From: DASPGQ01 sp035457705
GTDB lineage: Bacteria > Acidobacteriota > Vicinamibacteria > Marinacidobacterales > SMYC01
Assembly: GCA_035457705.1 (NCBI GenBank)
Contig: DATIBD010000146.1
Location: 1-64,000 of the forward strand
Direction of reading: 5' to 3'
DNA length: 64,000 bases
Positions within the stretch are counted from its first letter, which is position 1. Each line of letters starts with the position of its first letter. The notes under the pieces are model-generated. The model was not told where the DNA came from, searched no databases, and was given only the letters and a program-made list of their open reading frames with translations. A program made the position numbers and the translations under genes. This document shows, one piece after another, positions 34,807-45,900 of this stretch.

Positions 34807-35427
34807 CTAGAGTCTGATCGTGAACCGTTGTCCGTCGAGCTCGAGCTCCACCGCTCGTTCCTCGATGCGGATGACGAGAGCCCCTTCGACACGATCGCCC
34901 TCGAAGACACGTTGACCGTTGATCACCGCGACGGGCTCTCCTCGCAGAACCGACGTTCCCTGCAACACCAGCATCGGCGGATTCGATAACGATTCGTCCC
35001 CGAGCTCCTCCTCTGCACCCTCCGCGACTCGAGGAGGCTTCGCCACTGTCGCGACGGATCCTTCGTCGCGGTCCTTCTCCGGGACGAACTCGCTCTGGGC
35101 CGGCTTCTGCCCCACAGGCTCCGGCGGGTCCTCGGGTGGTAGTGGTGGAAGGAATCGCTCGGCCGGGTCTGCCTGCGACTCGGGCGCGGCAACCTCCTCG
35201 ACAGCAATGGGCGTATTCTCGCTGTCCGGCGATCTTTTTCCGATAAACCACAGCGCTCCCGCGGTGACGCCCGCCGAGATCGCCGCGATCCCGATCATGA
35301 TCAGGTGTTCACGTGCCCGGCTGCCGCCGGACGTTCTCCTCCCGAGCACATCCTCCGCCACGCGGATGGCACCGGCCGCGCTCTTTTGTTTCTCGACCTT
35401 CTTGAGGGCGTCGAGTATGAAGCTCAT
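34807..35427 (-). CDS. GspB-like protein
   Basis: A 206-residue inner-membrane protein. The N-terminus MSFILDALKKVEKQK is the GspB/ExeB hallmark, followed by a membrane helix at about residues 43-62, a proline-rich linker, and a C-terminal domain (GEPVAVINGQRVFEGDRVEG) of the T2SS-B type. With the ATPase encoded next to it, it would help place an outer-membrane secretin through the cell wall. The start ATG overlaps the stop of the ATPase gene (ATGA), showing coupling. No other type II secretion genes are in the window. Confidence 0.8.
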   Translation of the reverse strand: MSFILDALKKVEKQKSAAGAIRVAEDVLGRRTSGGSRAREHLIMIGIAAISAGVTAGALWFIGKRSPDSENTPIAVEEVAAPESQADPAERFLPPLPPEDPPEPVGQKPAQSEFVPEKDRDEGSVATVAKPPRVAEGAEEELGDESLSNPPMLVLQGTSVLRGEPVAVINGQRVFEGDRVEGALVIRIEERAVELELDGQRFTIRL

Positions 35428-37022
35428 GGGGTCATGAGTCGCGGCGTGCGATAATCGCCGGCAAGGCTGTACAGCGCCATCCGGGTGTTGGGATCGACGT
35501 TTCCGTCGGCTTCCAAGTGCACCTTCCGCTGCAGACTCTTTACCGCGTCGGTGAGACCCGTCGCGCTTTCCCGCGCGTCCTCGGGCAGCATGCCCAGAAT
35601 CTCGAGCTTCCCCCTAGCCCAGGCCAGGCGGCTCGGAACGTCCGCGGCGTCGAGCGCATCGAAATCCCTCCAGAACAGCCGGGCGCGCCCGTTCCAAAAC
35701 TTCAGCAGGACATGGACGGGTACGCGAAAAAAATCTCCGGGGGCGAAGTACAGGACGGCATCGCTCTCGTCCAGGCCCGTGAGGACCGTGTAAAGCGAGG
35801 ATTCCTGCGACGGATGCTTGAGCTCGAGCACCGCCGGCATGTCGAGAGCCCTGAGTTGCATCAGATCGGTCTCGAGCTCCGAGTACTCGAGAGCCGCTCT
35901 GTCGGCGAGTGCCGACATTTCCTCCAGCTGCGAAATGGCGGCGACGCCGCCCACCAGCCGCACGCCCCAACGCTCGAGGAGCACCGCCGATGCCGCCTGA
36001 CGCGAGGCATCCGCCGAGAGGGTCATGAGCCTCGCCTCGAACAGCTCGTTGATCTCGCTGGAGCTCAACGGTGTCGGTTTCTCGTTTTCCTGAGAAACGA
36101 CGGAAACGCTTTTTGCGTCACGCCACGGATCGAGGAAAACGACGCCCGCCACCGCGGCCGTTGCCGCGGCAGTCAGCCCTCCACGGGCAAGCCGTCGGGA
36201 CCAGACACCGGAGGAGGTGCCCAAGCGAAGCTCTTTCGCCGCCCGGCGCACGGTCCGTGCATCGATCTCGTTCCTTTCCAGAACGTAGCCTGCGAGAAGC
36301 GCACGATCGCAGATCAGATTGATGAGCCGCGGTATTCCTTTCGAGTAGCGTCGAATCGCCCGGAACGCGCCCGACGTGAAGTCGACCTGGCCGATCCCCC
36401 CGGCCACCGCGAGGCGATGCCGGATGTACTGTTTGAGCTCGCGCCCTTCGAGAGGGGTCAGATGATATCGAGCCGTGATGCGTTGGGCGAGCTGCCTCAG
36501 ATCGTTCTGGGCGAGCTTGTCGTTGAGCTCGGACTGTCCGATCAACACGATCTGTATCAGCTTCTCCGTGTCGGTCTCCAGATTGGAGATGAGACGGACC
36601 TGCTCGAGCACGTCTCGGGACAGATTCTGAGCCTCGTCGATGACGAGAACGATGCTCTTGCCCGACTCGTGGGAGGCGAGCAGGAACCTGTGCAAGGCGT
36701 CGACGAGATCCTTGTCCGTTCCGCCGGTTCCCTCTACCCCGAGATCCCGATTGACGGATCGCAGGAGATCCGTGGCACCGAGCGCCGGGTAGAGGATGAA
36801 GGCGCTGAGAGTATTCTGGTCCAGCCGGTCGAGAAAATAGCGGCAGAGCGTCGTCTTTCCCGTCCCCACTTCCCCGGTAACCACCATGAACCCGCCACGC
36901 TGCCGCAGTCCGAACTCCAGATGAGCGAAGGCTTCGTGGTGCTTGCCTGACAGGTAGAGAAACTTCGGATCGGGCGTGAGGTTGAACGGCTTTTCGCGAA
37001 AGCCGTAGAAGGCCTCGTACAT
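35424..37022 (-). CDS. GspA/ExeA-like AAA ATPase
   Basis: A 532-residue protein. The N-terminal AAA domain has Walker A GEVGTGKTT (residues 50-58) and Walker B VLVIDEAQ (Asp129-Glu130). A membrane helix lies near residues 285-303. The periplasmic part ends in a peptidoglycan-binding domain (DAVKSLQRKVHLEADGNVD, about residues 493-512). This order is that of ExeA/GspA, which together with ExeB/GspB helps the secretin pass the peptidoglycan. MshM-like pilus proteins are the alternative, but those usually lack the peptidoglycan-binding tail. Confidence 0.83.
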   Translation of the reverse strand: MYEAFYGFREKPFNLTPDPKFLYLSGKHHEAFAHLEFGLRQRGGFMVVTGEVGTGKTTLCRYFLDRLDQNTLSAFILYPALGATDLLRSVNRDLGVEGTGGTDKDLVDALHRFLLASHESGKSIVLVIDEAQNLSRDVLEQVRLISNLETDTEKLIQIVLIGQSELNDKLAQNDLRQLAQRITARYHLTPLEGRELKQYIRHRLAVAGGIGQVDFTSGAFRAIRRYSKGIPRLINLICDRALLAGYVLERNEIDARTVRRAAKELRLGTSSGVWSRRLARGGLTAAATAAVAGVVFLDPWRDAKSVSVVSQENEKPTPLSSSEINELFEARLMTLSADASRQAASAVLLERWGVRLVGGVAAISQLEEMSALADRAALEYSELETDLMQLRALDMPAVLELKHPSQESSLYTVLTGLDESDAVLYFAPGDFFRVPVHVLLKFWNGRARLFWRDFDALDAADVPSRLAWARGKLEILGMLPEDARESATGLTDAVKSLQRKVHLEADGNVDPNTRMALYSLAGDYRTPRLMTP

Positions 37023-37104
37023 CGATTTACGTTCGCAAGTAACCGTAATCTATCACGAATGGCACAACCAATTGTATATTCTCTGGAGTCAGGAGATGCC
37101 GAGA

Positions 37105-37938
37105 ATGCGCCCGCTTGGGTCCGCCCTGCTGCCGCTCGTATTCGCCGCCGCCTGCGGCGCTCCCCGGGCAACCGCGGTCCAGGGCGATATTGCCGCCGTC
37201 ATCGATCGCGGCATGGCCGAGGGCACGGATCGATTCGATCACGCGCTCTGGGATGCCATCTTGCGAGCCAACGCGAAGAGCGAAGGCCGCCGGTTCGACT
37301 ACGCCGGACTGAAGGAAGAGGAAGAAAGGCTCGATGCTTACCTCGACGCTCTCGCCGCAGCGGATCTGGCGCGGCTGACGGAATCCGAGCTGCAAGCGCT
37401 CTTCATCAACGCATACAATGCCTACACGGTCAAGACGATCCTCGACCACGTGAAAGAGGACGGAACCTACGAGATCGAGAGCATCCGCGACATAGCGGAC
37501 GTTTTCGTTCGCAAGCGGCACGTGGTAGGGGGATTCGAGCTGAGCCTCGACAACATCGAGCACGATATCCTTCGGCCAGTCTTTCGCGATCCTCGAGTGC
37601 ACTTCGCGGTCAATTGCGCGTCCATCTCCTGCCCGCCCCTCCCAGTACGTGCTTTCGACGGTGAGCGGCTGAACGAGCAGCTCGAGGCCGCTACGAAGAA
37701 CGTACTCACCGACGCCGAATATGTCGCCGTAGTCGATGACGCTCTGCTCGTGACGAAGATCCTGGAGTGGTATGGCGAGGACTTCGTGAATCCCGAGTTT
37801 CGCGGGAGCGAGCCGAACCTCCCTGCGTTCATCAGAAAGTACGCGGACGACTCGCTGCGCGAGTGGATCGCCTCGCGCGGTGACGACGTCAGCGTGCGAT
37901 TTCGCGACTACGACTGGGGACTGAACCGCTCTACTTGA
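37105..37938 (+). CDS. DUF547 lipoprotein
   Basis: A 277-residue predicted lipoprotein. Starting at ATG 37105 gives a signal ending in FAAAC (Cys17) and a proper distance to the AGGAG at 37091; an ATG at 37096 is too close to that site. The body carries the DUF547 pattern: LFINAYNAYTVKTILDHV, DNIEHDILRP, HFAVNCASISCPPLP and VTKILEWYGEDFV. The family has conserved Cys, Asn and His residues like a papain-type fold but no proven activity. Its 3' end overlaps the TPR gene on the other strand by eight bases. Confidence 0.8.
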   Translation: MRPLGSALLPLVFAAACGAPRATAVQGDIAAVIDRGMAEGTDRFDHALWDAILRANAKSEGRRFDYAGLKEEEERLDAYLDALAAADLARLTESELQALFINAYNAYTVKTILDHVKEDGTYEIESIRDIADVFVRKRHVVGGFELSLDNIEHDILRPVFRDPRVHFAVNCASISCPPLPVRAFDGERLNEQLEAATKNVLTDAEYVAVVDDALLVTKILEWYGEDFVNPEFRGSEPNLPAFIRKYADDSLREWIASRGDDVSVRFRDYDWGLNRST

Positions 37939-39577
37939 CTTTTTCGCCTCGCGCGAGAATATCCGACCGCTCGGTGAGCGCCGGATCGTTCACCCCGTAC
38001 TGCGCGGCGAGCTTCGCATGCTCGACGAGCGTCTGGACCAGCGCCTCGTCCTCGGGGGTGCAAGGACAACCTGCCTTGATCTGGCCGAAACTGGACCACG
38101 CCAAGCCCCAGTGGGCGAGCCCGTAGTTCGGGTAGGCCTCCACGGCCTTCTGGAAGTACTGGGCGGCGTCGGCAAACTGCTGTTTGTCCTTGAGCGTCAC
38201 GCCGTAGTAGGCCCAACCCAGCGCGTTCTGGTACTCGGGGAGCGACACCGCCTTCTGCAGTGTGTTATAGGCGTTGTCGAGCTGCTGGGCCTCGTAGTAC
38301 CCGACACCAAGCTCGGTGAGGTAGTCGGGATTTTCGCCCTCGAGTGATACGGCCTTCTCGAGCTCCGGCAGAGCCACTACCTTCTGTTCTACCCTCTGAC
38401 CCTGCATGCGCTGCTGGCGGCCTTTCCGGTAGTGAGCCGCGGCGAGGGTGTCGTCCAGCTCCACCGCTTTCGAGAACGACGCGAGGGCTTGATCGTTGGC
38501 GCTGGAAGCTTCGTGAGCGAGACCCATGAAGAGATGTGCTTTGGCATTGTCGGGCATCTTCTCCAACGCCTGGGACATGAGCGTGCCCGCCTCCTGAAGC
38601 TTTCCCTGGGAGACGTATATTTCCGCCAGAGCGAGATACGCGTCGGTGCTGTTCGGATTCAGCTCGATGACCTTCTGAAAATAGGTCGACGCCATGGTTA
38701 GATTGCCCTGCGCCTTGTAAACCTGGGCGAAGGCCAGGTTCGCGTCGGGGTCGTTCGCGTTCACGGTGATGGCCATGGCGAGATCCGAGTAAGCCTCGTC
38801 CGGCTTGCCGAGCGCGTTGTTGGCGAGCCCACGGACGGCTCGGGCCCGGGTGAGCTGGCTGTTCAGCTCGATCGCCTTGGTGGCCGCGTCGACGGCGCCC
38901 TGATAGTCCCCCTTGCGATAGAGGATGTCAGCGAGTCCCGCCTGAGACTCGGCGTTCGAGGAATCGAGCTCGAGCGCTTTTCGAAACGCGCTCTCGGCCT
39001 CGTCGACTTTCCCTTCAGCGAGAGCCGCCTCTCCGAGCGTGGAGTAGGCGACCGCGCTCGTGGGAGCGAGCTCGAGCGCTTTTCGGGCCATCGCGGCCGC
39101 TTCGGAGAGCGCTCCGGTCTTGGCGAGACCGAGCGCCACGCTCACGTGCACGTCGGCGCTCTGCGGGTTCGTCTCGACGGCTTTCGGCCCCACTTCGACG
39201 ACCTTGGAGTAGTTCGCCGTCTTCGCATAGGCCATCACCATCCCCTCGTAACATTCGGCTTGCTCTGCCGCGTCTTCGAGGTGCTCGACGGCGAGGGCGT
39301 AGGCACTGGCGGCGTTCTCCCACTCGTCGAAATCCTTGTAGATGCGCGCGAGCTTCAAGCGCACGTCCCCCCTCTCGGGATAGTCCTGCAAGACGCGAAG
39401 GTAGAACCCTCCTGCCTCGGCCGGCTTGCCCTCCTTCATTCTTTCCTCGGCCAGCTCGAGAGCTCTCTTGACCTCCCTCTGGTCGAGGGGCTTTTCGTCC
39501 TGTGCGATGCCGGCCGCAGTGAAGAGCATGGTGAGGCCAACAGCCAGTGCCGACTGGAGCGCCGGAAAAGTCCTCAT
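37931..39577 (-). CDS. Exported TPR-repeat protein
   Basis: A 548-residue protein starting at ATG 39577 with a signal peptide (residues 1-26) and a GGAGGGATG ribosome-binding site. About twelve TPR units follow; examples are AVAYSTLGEAALAEGKVDEAES and DAYLALAEIYVSQGKLQEAGT. It should act as a scaffold in the periplasm or on the cell surface. Two cysteines (AGCPCTPEDEAL) lie near the C-terminus. No enzymatic domain is seen. The partner is unknown; the flanking genes are unrelated in direction. Confidence 0.82.
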   Translation of the reverse strand: MRTFPALQSALAVGLTMLFTAAGIAQDEKPLDQREVKRALELAEERMKEGKPAEAGGFYLRVLQDYPERGDVRLKLARIYKDFDEWENAASAYALAVEHLEDAAEQAECYEGMVMAYAKTANYSKVVEVGPKAVETNPQSADVHVSVALGLAKTGALSEAAAMARKALELAPTSAVAYSTLGEAALAEGKVDEAESAFRKALELDSSNAESQAGLADILYRKGDYQGAVDAATKAIELNSQLTRARAVRGLANNALGKPDEAYSDLAMAITVNANDPDANLAFAQVYKAQGNLTMASTYFQKVIELNPNSTDAYLALAEIYVSQGKLQEAGTLMSQALEKMPDNAKAHLFMGLAHEASSANDQALASFSKAVELDDTLAAAHYRKGRQQRMQGQRVEQKVVALPELEKAVSLEGENPDYLTELGVGYYEAQQLDNAYNTLQKAVSLPEYQNALGWAYYGVTLKDKQQFADAAQYFQKAVEAYPNYGLAHWGLAWSSFGQIKAGCPCTPEDEALVQTLVEHAKLAAQYGVNDPALTERSDILARGEKVK

Positions 39578-39680
39578 GACATCCCTCCTCCAGGAAATCG
39601 TCGTCATCCTAACTCCTCGCACCGATTCGATTCAACCACACCGTGTTTCACTCGAGCGTTGAGCCGGGCTACCATGCGTC

Positions 39681-42600
39681 ATGACTCGCCACCGGCTCCT
39701 CGTCGGCTCGTCCGCCGCGGCCCGGCGTGAGCGAGGCCGCGACTGGCTCATCGAGCGAGCTTCCAAGAGTCCTTTCCTAGTCGTCTCTTCGCAGCAAGAG
39801 TCCGCGGACCACTTCGTTCGGGAGCTGGCGCTTACACAAGGGTCTCTATTCGGCTGCGTTCGCACCACTCTGGACGGCCTCGCGTTCCGTCTCGCGGCCT
39901 CGGCGATGGCGCGAGTCGCCACCGCGTCGCACAGCCGACTCGGTCAGGAGGCGTTGATGGCGCGCGTCGTCCACGAGGCCGGAAGAGAGGGGCGGCTCGG
40001 CCCCTTCGAGAGCGCCGCCGCTGGCCCTGGGCTCGTCCGCGCCTTGACGACCACTCTACACGAGTGCCAGCACCACGAAGTTTCCGCCGCCTCGCTGCAA
40101 ATGCTCGGAGGTACAGGTGAGCACTTGGCCCATCTTCTGTCGCAGTACGAGCAGCAATCGCTCGACCGAGGCATTGCCGATCGGGCTCGGGTCCTGACGC
40201 TGGCCCGCGACGCGGCGCGTGCGTTCGAGTCGCCTACGCTACTCCTCGACGCGCCGATTCAATCGCCACTCGAGGCCGCCTTGATCGAGTCCCTCGCAGA
40301 GAACGCACCAATACTGGCGACGGTACCCGAAGGCGACACCCGATCGCTCGAGCTACTGGCAGAAGCGCTGCGGGTTTCTCCCGAACGGATTTCTCTGCAC
40401 GAGGGCACCAGCTTCTCGATCCGTGATCTCCAGAGCTTCGTATTCTCGGACGAGGCGCCCCCGTCTCGCGACGCGACTTCGCATGTGGTCATCCTGTCCG
40501 CTCCCGGCGAAGCGCAGGAAGCCGTGGAGGTCGCCCGCGCCATCCACGCCGAAGCCCAACAGGGCGTGCCCTTCGACACGATGGCCGTCCTGCTCCGCTC
40601 GCCCGAGTCCTACACCCCGCACCTCGAAGAGGCCTTCCGGCGGGCTTCGATTCCCGCGTATTTCGAGAATGGGACCCTTCGTCCCGATCCGTCTGGTCGT
40701 GCGTTTCTTTCGCTACTCGATTGCGCGGCCGAAGAGCTCTCCGCGTCGCGTTTCGCCGAGTATCTGTCTCTTTCGCAGCTCCCTCAGGTGACCGCCGAAG
40801 GCGAGCCCGTATCGGAGCCAGAGGAGGACATTCTGTGGGCGCCGCCTCGTCATGCGCTCGCTCCCCAAGCCCGGGATCGGGAGCCGATCCAGCTCGAGCT
40901 CTTCGCCGAGCCCGAGAAAATCGACGAGCCAGAGGAAGCGCCGGTCATCGCCGGACGGGTTCGTGCTCCCTGGCGATGGGAAAAGCTGCTCGTGGACGCC
41001 GCCGTCATTGGTGGGCTCGATCGCTGGGAGCGGCGGCTCGCAGGCCTCGGTCGCGAGCTCGAGATCCGTATCGCCGAGCTCTCGGACGACGCCAGTGCCG
41101 AAGCCGACAGCCTCCGTCGCGAGCACGAGGATCTGGATCATCTCAAACGCTGCGCCCTCCCTCTCATCGAGACGCTCGCTGAGCTCCCCCGGTCGACTGC
41201 CTGGGGCGGCTGGCTGGATGCGCTCGAAGCACTCGCCGTCAAATCCCTTTCGCATCCCGACGGTGTCGTGTCGCTCCTCGAAGAGCTCAGGCCCATGTCG
41301 GCCGTGGGTCCCGTCGGGCTCTTCGAGGTTCGCGAAGTCCTCGCCGAGCGGCTCACCCTCCTCTCCCAGCAACCGTCAGGATACCGCTACGGCAAGGTCT
41401 GGGTAGCGCCGATCGATTCGGCGAGAGGAATGAGCTTCGAGGTCGTGCTCGTACCGGGACTGGCCGAAAGGATGTTCCCTCGGAAGATCATCGAAGACCC
41501 CTTGCTGCTCGACTTCGCCAGAACGCGTCTCGACCGCGGCCTTCCGCTTCAGAAGGAACGTATCGGGAACGAGAGACTCGCCCTTCGGATCGTCATCGGT
41601 GCGGCAATCCGAAAGATCGTATTCAGCTATCCGTCGCTGGATCTCGGAAAAGGAAGGGCGAAGGTGCCATCGTTCTATCTGCTCGAGGTAGCCCGCGCAA
41701 GCCAGGGCCGCCTTCCCGATTTCGAGACACTCGAGCGGGAGGCGGCGAGCACGTCCGGCGCGCGACTCGGTTGGCCCGCGCCCCGCGACCGGTCGAAGGC
41801 GGTCGACGCGACCGAGTTCGACCTCGCGTTTCTGGCCGACTCATCCTCCAAGAAACCTGGCGCCGGGCGTTATCTGATCCGGGAGAGTCCGGCTCTGGCC
41901 CGCTCGCTTCGCGCCCGTTTTCAGCGCGGGCGAGCGGGTCGTTTCACGCCGGTAGATGGTTTCCTCGAACCTTCACCGGGGGCAAAGAGCCAGCTTCGAG
42001 ATCATCGCCTCGGCGCGCGTGCTTATTCGGTGACGTCTCTCGAGAAATATGCCGCCTGCCCCTATCGTTTTTACTTGAACGCCATCGTCCGCCTGAGACC
42101 GCGGGAGACGGCGGAATCGGTCACCCACCTCGACGCGCTGACGCGAGGCCGAATTCTTCACGATGCTCAGTTCTACGTTCTGGCGCGGCTCGCGGAGACA
42201 AGACAGCTTCCGGTCACCGCCGCGGGTCTCGACGGCGTCCTGAGAACGTTCGAGGCCGTGTTCGACGAAGTTACCGATCGATTCCACGAAGAGCTCGCGC
42301 CGGCAATCGATCGCATCTGGCAGGACGAGATCGAGCGTATCCGCTTCGATCTGCGGGGCTGGCTTCGTCGCGAGGCCGAGAGCTCTCAGGGTTTCGTCCC
42401 CCATCGCCGCGAGTTCACGTTCGGGATGAGACCGCAGGGACCCGCCGATCCGACGAGCACGCTCGAGGTCGCCGTCCTCTCGAACGGACTCCGGCTGCGC
42501 GGCGCCATCGACCTCGTCGAGAAGCGAAGTGACGGCAAAGTTCGGGTGACGGACCACAAGAGCGGAAAAGTCTGGATGCCCGAGAATGCGATCCTGAACG

Positions 42601-42941
42601 GTGGCGAGAGCCTCCAACCCATCCTGTATTCGCTCGCCTACGAGGCGCTCACGGGCGAGGAGGTAGAGTCGGCTCGCCTCTATTACTGCACGGTTCGCGG
42701 GGGCTATTCGGAGCGCGTTGTCCGCCCCGACGAGGAAGCCCTCGACGTCGTGGCCGAGTTCCAGCGAAGGCTGGACGAGATCATCGAGGAAGGGTTCTTC
42801 CCCGCCAATCCCAAACCACCTCTCGGTTGCCGATTCTGCGACTACCTGCCCGTTTGCGGACCGAGAATGGAGATCGACGCGAAGCGCAAGGAGAACGACC
42901 CGAGGCTCTCGCCGCTCAACTGGTTGAGGAACCTCACGTGA
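39681..42941 (+). CDS. addB: AddB-type helicase-nuclease subunit
   Basis: A 1086-residue protein. The C-terminal third is an Fe-S PD-(D/E)XK nuclease: GRILHDAQF, the Asp-Lys pair in VTDHKSGK (about residue 955), and four cysteines (ACPYRF near 795, then CRFCDYLPVC near 1053) for a [4Fe-4S] cluster. The N-terminus VGSSAAARRERGRDWL lies where AddB of Firmicutes has a Walker A box, but the GxGKT residues are missing, so this subunit probably does not hydrolyse ATP. AddAB resects DNA double-strand breaks for repair. The stop overlaps the addA start, so the two are coupled. Confidence 0.87.
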   Translation: MTRHRLLVGSSAAARRERGRDWLIERASKSPFLVVSSQQESADHFVRELALTQGSLFGCVRTTLDGLAFRLAASAMARVATASHSRLGQEALMARVVHEAGREGRLGPFESAAAGPGLVRALTTTLHECQHHEVSAASLQMLGGTGEHLAHLLSQYEQQSLDRGIADRARVLTLARDAARAFESPTLLLDAPIQSPLEAALIESLAENAPILATVPEGDTRSLELLAEALRVSPERISLHEGTSFSIRDLQSFVFSDEAPPSRDATSHVVILSAPGEAQEAVEVARAIHAEAQQGVPFDTMAVLLRSPESYTPHLEEAFRRASIPAYFENGTLRPDPSGRAFLSLLDCAAEELSASRFAEYLSLSQLPQVTAEGEPVSEPEEDILWAPPRHALAPQARDREPIQLELFAEPEKIDEPEEAPVIAGRVRAPWRWEKLLVDAAVIGGLDRWERRLAGLGRELEIRIAELSDDASAEADSLRREHEDLDHLKRCALPLIETLAELPRSTAWGGWLDALEALAVKSLSHPDGVVSLLEELRPMSAVGPVGLFEVREVLAERLTLLSQQPSGYRYGKVWVAPIDSARGMSFEVVLVPGLAERMFPRKIIEDPLLLDFARTRLDRGLPLQKERIGNERLALRIVIGAAIRKIVFSYPSLDLGKGRAKVPSFYLLEVARASQGRLPDFETLEREAASTSGARLGWPAPRDRSKAVDATEFDLAFLADSSSKKPGAGRYLIRESPALARSLRARFQRGRAGRFTPVDGFLEPSPGAKSQLRDHRLGARAYSVTSLEKYAACPYRFYLNAIVRLRPRETAESVTHLDALTRGRILHDAQFYVLARLAETRQLPVTAAGLDGVLRTFEAVFDEVTDRFHEELAPAIDRIWQDEIERIRFDLRGWLRREAESSQGFVPHRREFTFGMRPQGPADPTSTLEVAVLSNGLRLRGAIDLVEKRSDGKVRVTDHKSGKVWMPENAILNGGESLQPILYSLAYEALTGEEVESARLYYCTVRGGYSERVVRPDEEALDVVAEFQRRLDEIIEEGFFPANPKPPLGCRFCDYLPVCGPRMEIDAKRKENDPRLSPLNWLRNLT

Positions 42942-45900
42942 GCCGAGATATAGCGGACGAGAAGGCGAGAGAAGCGATTCGGCAGGAGCTCGATGAGACC
43001 CTGGTCGTGGAGGCGGCGGCGGGCACGGGAAAGACGACGGCACTCGTAAGTCGCATCGTCGAGATCGTCCAGACGGGCCGGGGCGAGCTCGCAGGCATCG
43101 TGGCGGTGACTTTTACCGAGAAGGCCGCGGGCGAGCTCAAGCTGCGGCTGCGGGGCGCTCTCGAGGACGCGCGGGCCAGGTCTCAAGACGACGCCGTCGT
43201 TGCCAGACTCGAGCAAGGTCTGGCTCAGCTCGAAGAGGCGCACGTCGGCACCATCCACGGATTCTGCAGCGATCTCCTCAAACAGCGCCCTCTCCAGGCC
43301 GGTGTCGATCCACTCTTCGAGGTCGCTACCGACGAGGAGACCGAACGGCTGTACCACCGCGTTTTCGATCGGTGGCTCGAAGTGACTCTCGCCGATCCGC
43401 CGCCCGGCATCCGGCGCCTGCTCCGGCGTCAGGCAGTCCGCGAGCAGGGACCGATCGACGAGCTCTACCGCGCGGGGCGATCGCTGCTCGACGTGCGCGA
43501 TTTTCGCGCCAAATGGCAGATACGTCCCATCGACAGAGAATCGGCGATCGACGGGCTTGTCGAGCAAATCGTCTCGCTGGCGGACAAGGCGAAGCAACCG
43601 TTCAACCCGCGCGACTACTTCTTTCTCGATCTTGCCGATGTGCTCGCCTTCGTCCAGGACCTGCGTTCCCAGGAACAGGTAAGCGGCAAGAGGGACTACG
43701 ACGCTCTGGAGCACCGGCTCGCCACCCTGAGCTTCGGGTGGCGCAAGGGGCGGGGACCATACGGCGAGGACGTCCGCCGAGAAGACCTGCTGGCTGAGCG
43801 GGATGCGCTCAGGACGGCGCAGGCGGAATTCAGAAAGAGATCGGGAGCCGATCTCGCCGCGCACCTCCAGAACGAGCTCTCGGAGCTCGTGCAACGCTAT
43901 GAAACCGTGAAGGAGAAGCGCGGCCGGCTGGATTTTCTCGATTTGCTCGTTCGCGCGCGGGACTTGCTGCGCGGCGACCGCGACGTTCGCGGCGAGCTCG
44001 CGCGATCATTCACCCACATCTTCGTCGACGAATTCCAGGACACCGATCCTTTGCAGGCCGAGATCCTATTGCTGCTGAGCGGGGACGATCCCGAAGAGGA
44101 CGACTGGAGGAGGATTCGACCGATTCCCGGCAAGCTGTTTCTCGTCGCCGATCCCAAACAGTCCATCTATCGCTTTCGTCGCGCCGACGTGGCGCTCTAT
44201 CAACGAGTGAAACGCCAGCTCATCGCCGCCGGCGCGAGACCAGTTTACCTGACAACGAGCTTTCGCTCCGTGCCCGAGATCCAGGAGCTGGTCAATGTAG
44301 CGATGGCAGGCACGATGAAGCCGACCGCGGACAACCATCAGGCTGATTACGTTCCCCTCGACGCTTACCGCGAGTCCATCGCGAGCCGCCAGCCTGCCAT
44401 CGTAGCAATTCCCATTCCACGGCCTTATGGAGATTGGGGGAGGATCACCCAGTACGCCATCAAGCGTTCGGAGCCGGCCGCCGTCGCCTCCTGGATTCGC
44501 TGGCTCATCGACGACAGCGGATGGCTCGTGAGTGACCGAGCCACCCACGAACCGCGCCCCATCGGCTCATCAGACGTATGCCTTCTCTTCCGTCGCTTCG
44601 TAAGCGGACAACAGCTCGTGACGCAACCCTACGTCGACGCGATCCAGGCGCTCGACATCCCCCACGTCTTGGTTGGAGGACGGGGATTTCATCAGCGGGA
44701 GGAGATCGAGGCGATGCGCGTGGCGCTGACCGCGCTCGAGCGGCCGGACGACGAGCTGTCGGTTTTCGCCACTCTGCGCGGCCCGCTCTTCAGTCTTTCC
44801 GACGAGAGCCTTTTTTCCTATCGCACGCGCCACGGTGCCCTCCATCCGTTTCGAAAGACGAGCTCTAAGAGCTTGCAGGGAGGTGATCGCGACGTCGAGC
44901 AAGCGCTCGAGCTCATCGCGAAGCTTCACCAGGGCCGCAATCACCGTCCCATCGCCCTCACGGTTCGAGAGCTGCTGGACGCAACCCGCGCCCAGGCGGG
45001 ATTCGCGCTCTGGCAGGCGGGCGACCAGGTCCTGGCGAACGTTCTCGGGCTCGTGCAAATCGCGCGAGGCTTCGAGGAGTCGGGCGGGCTGTCGTTCCGC
45101 GGCTTCGTCGACTACCTCGACGAGCTCGCCGAATCGCCCAACCGCCACGAGCAGCCGATCGCCGAAGACGGCGTCGAGGGAGTTCGTCTGATGACGGTTC
45201 ACAAGGCCAAGGGGCTCGAGTTCCCCGTCGTTATACTTTGCGATATCACCTGCTCCTTCTCGATGGGCGCGACCCGCCACGTCGATCCTGACCGAAGTCT
45301 CTTCGCCATTCGCCTGGCGGGAAGCTCGCCCTGGGAGCTGCTCGATCACGAGCCGCAGGAGTCGGAGCGGGACGCAGCCGAGAGCCTGCGTTTGCTCTAT
45401 GTCGCTGCGACGAGGGCTCGCGACGTCCTCGCGGTTCCGGTCGTCGCCGACGAACCGCAGGCGAAGGGGTGGGTGGGCCCCTTGCTGTCGGCTTTCTATC
45501 CCCCGGCCAAACAGTACCGGCTCCCGATCGTGGCGCCGGGCTGCCCGCGTTTCCACGGGGAAGACACCGTAATCGATCGCCCTTCGCGCGCCCCAGTGCT
45601 TCCCGGTCAGGGAATTCGCCCCGGTCTTCACCGGTTGGAACGGGGTCGACACGAGGTCGTCTGGTGGGACCCCTCGCTGTTCGAGCTGGAGACGATACCC
45701 AAACCCGGGGTGCGCCGTCACTGGATCCTCCAGGAAATCGCCGAGGACGATCCGGGCGACGGGGCACGAGAGCACGTCGCCTGGCTCGCGCGGAAAGCCT
45801 CACTGATCGAACGAGGGAGCGAGGCGAGCGTGACGGTGGCGACGGTCACGCGACTCGTCGAGGAAGACAAAGCAGCGGGGGTCGAGGAAGCCAGCCAGAT

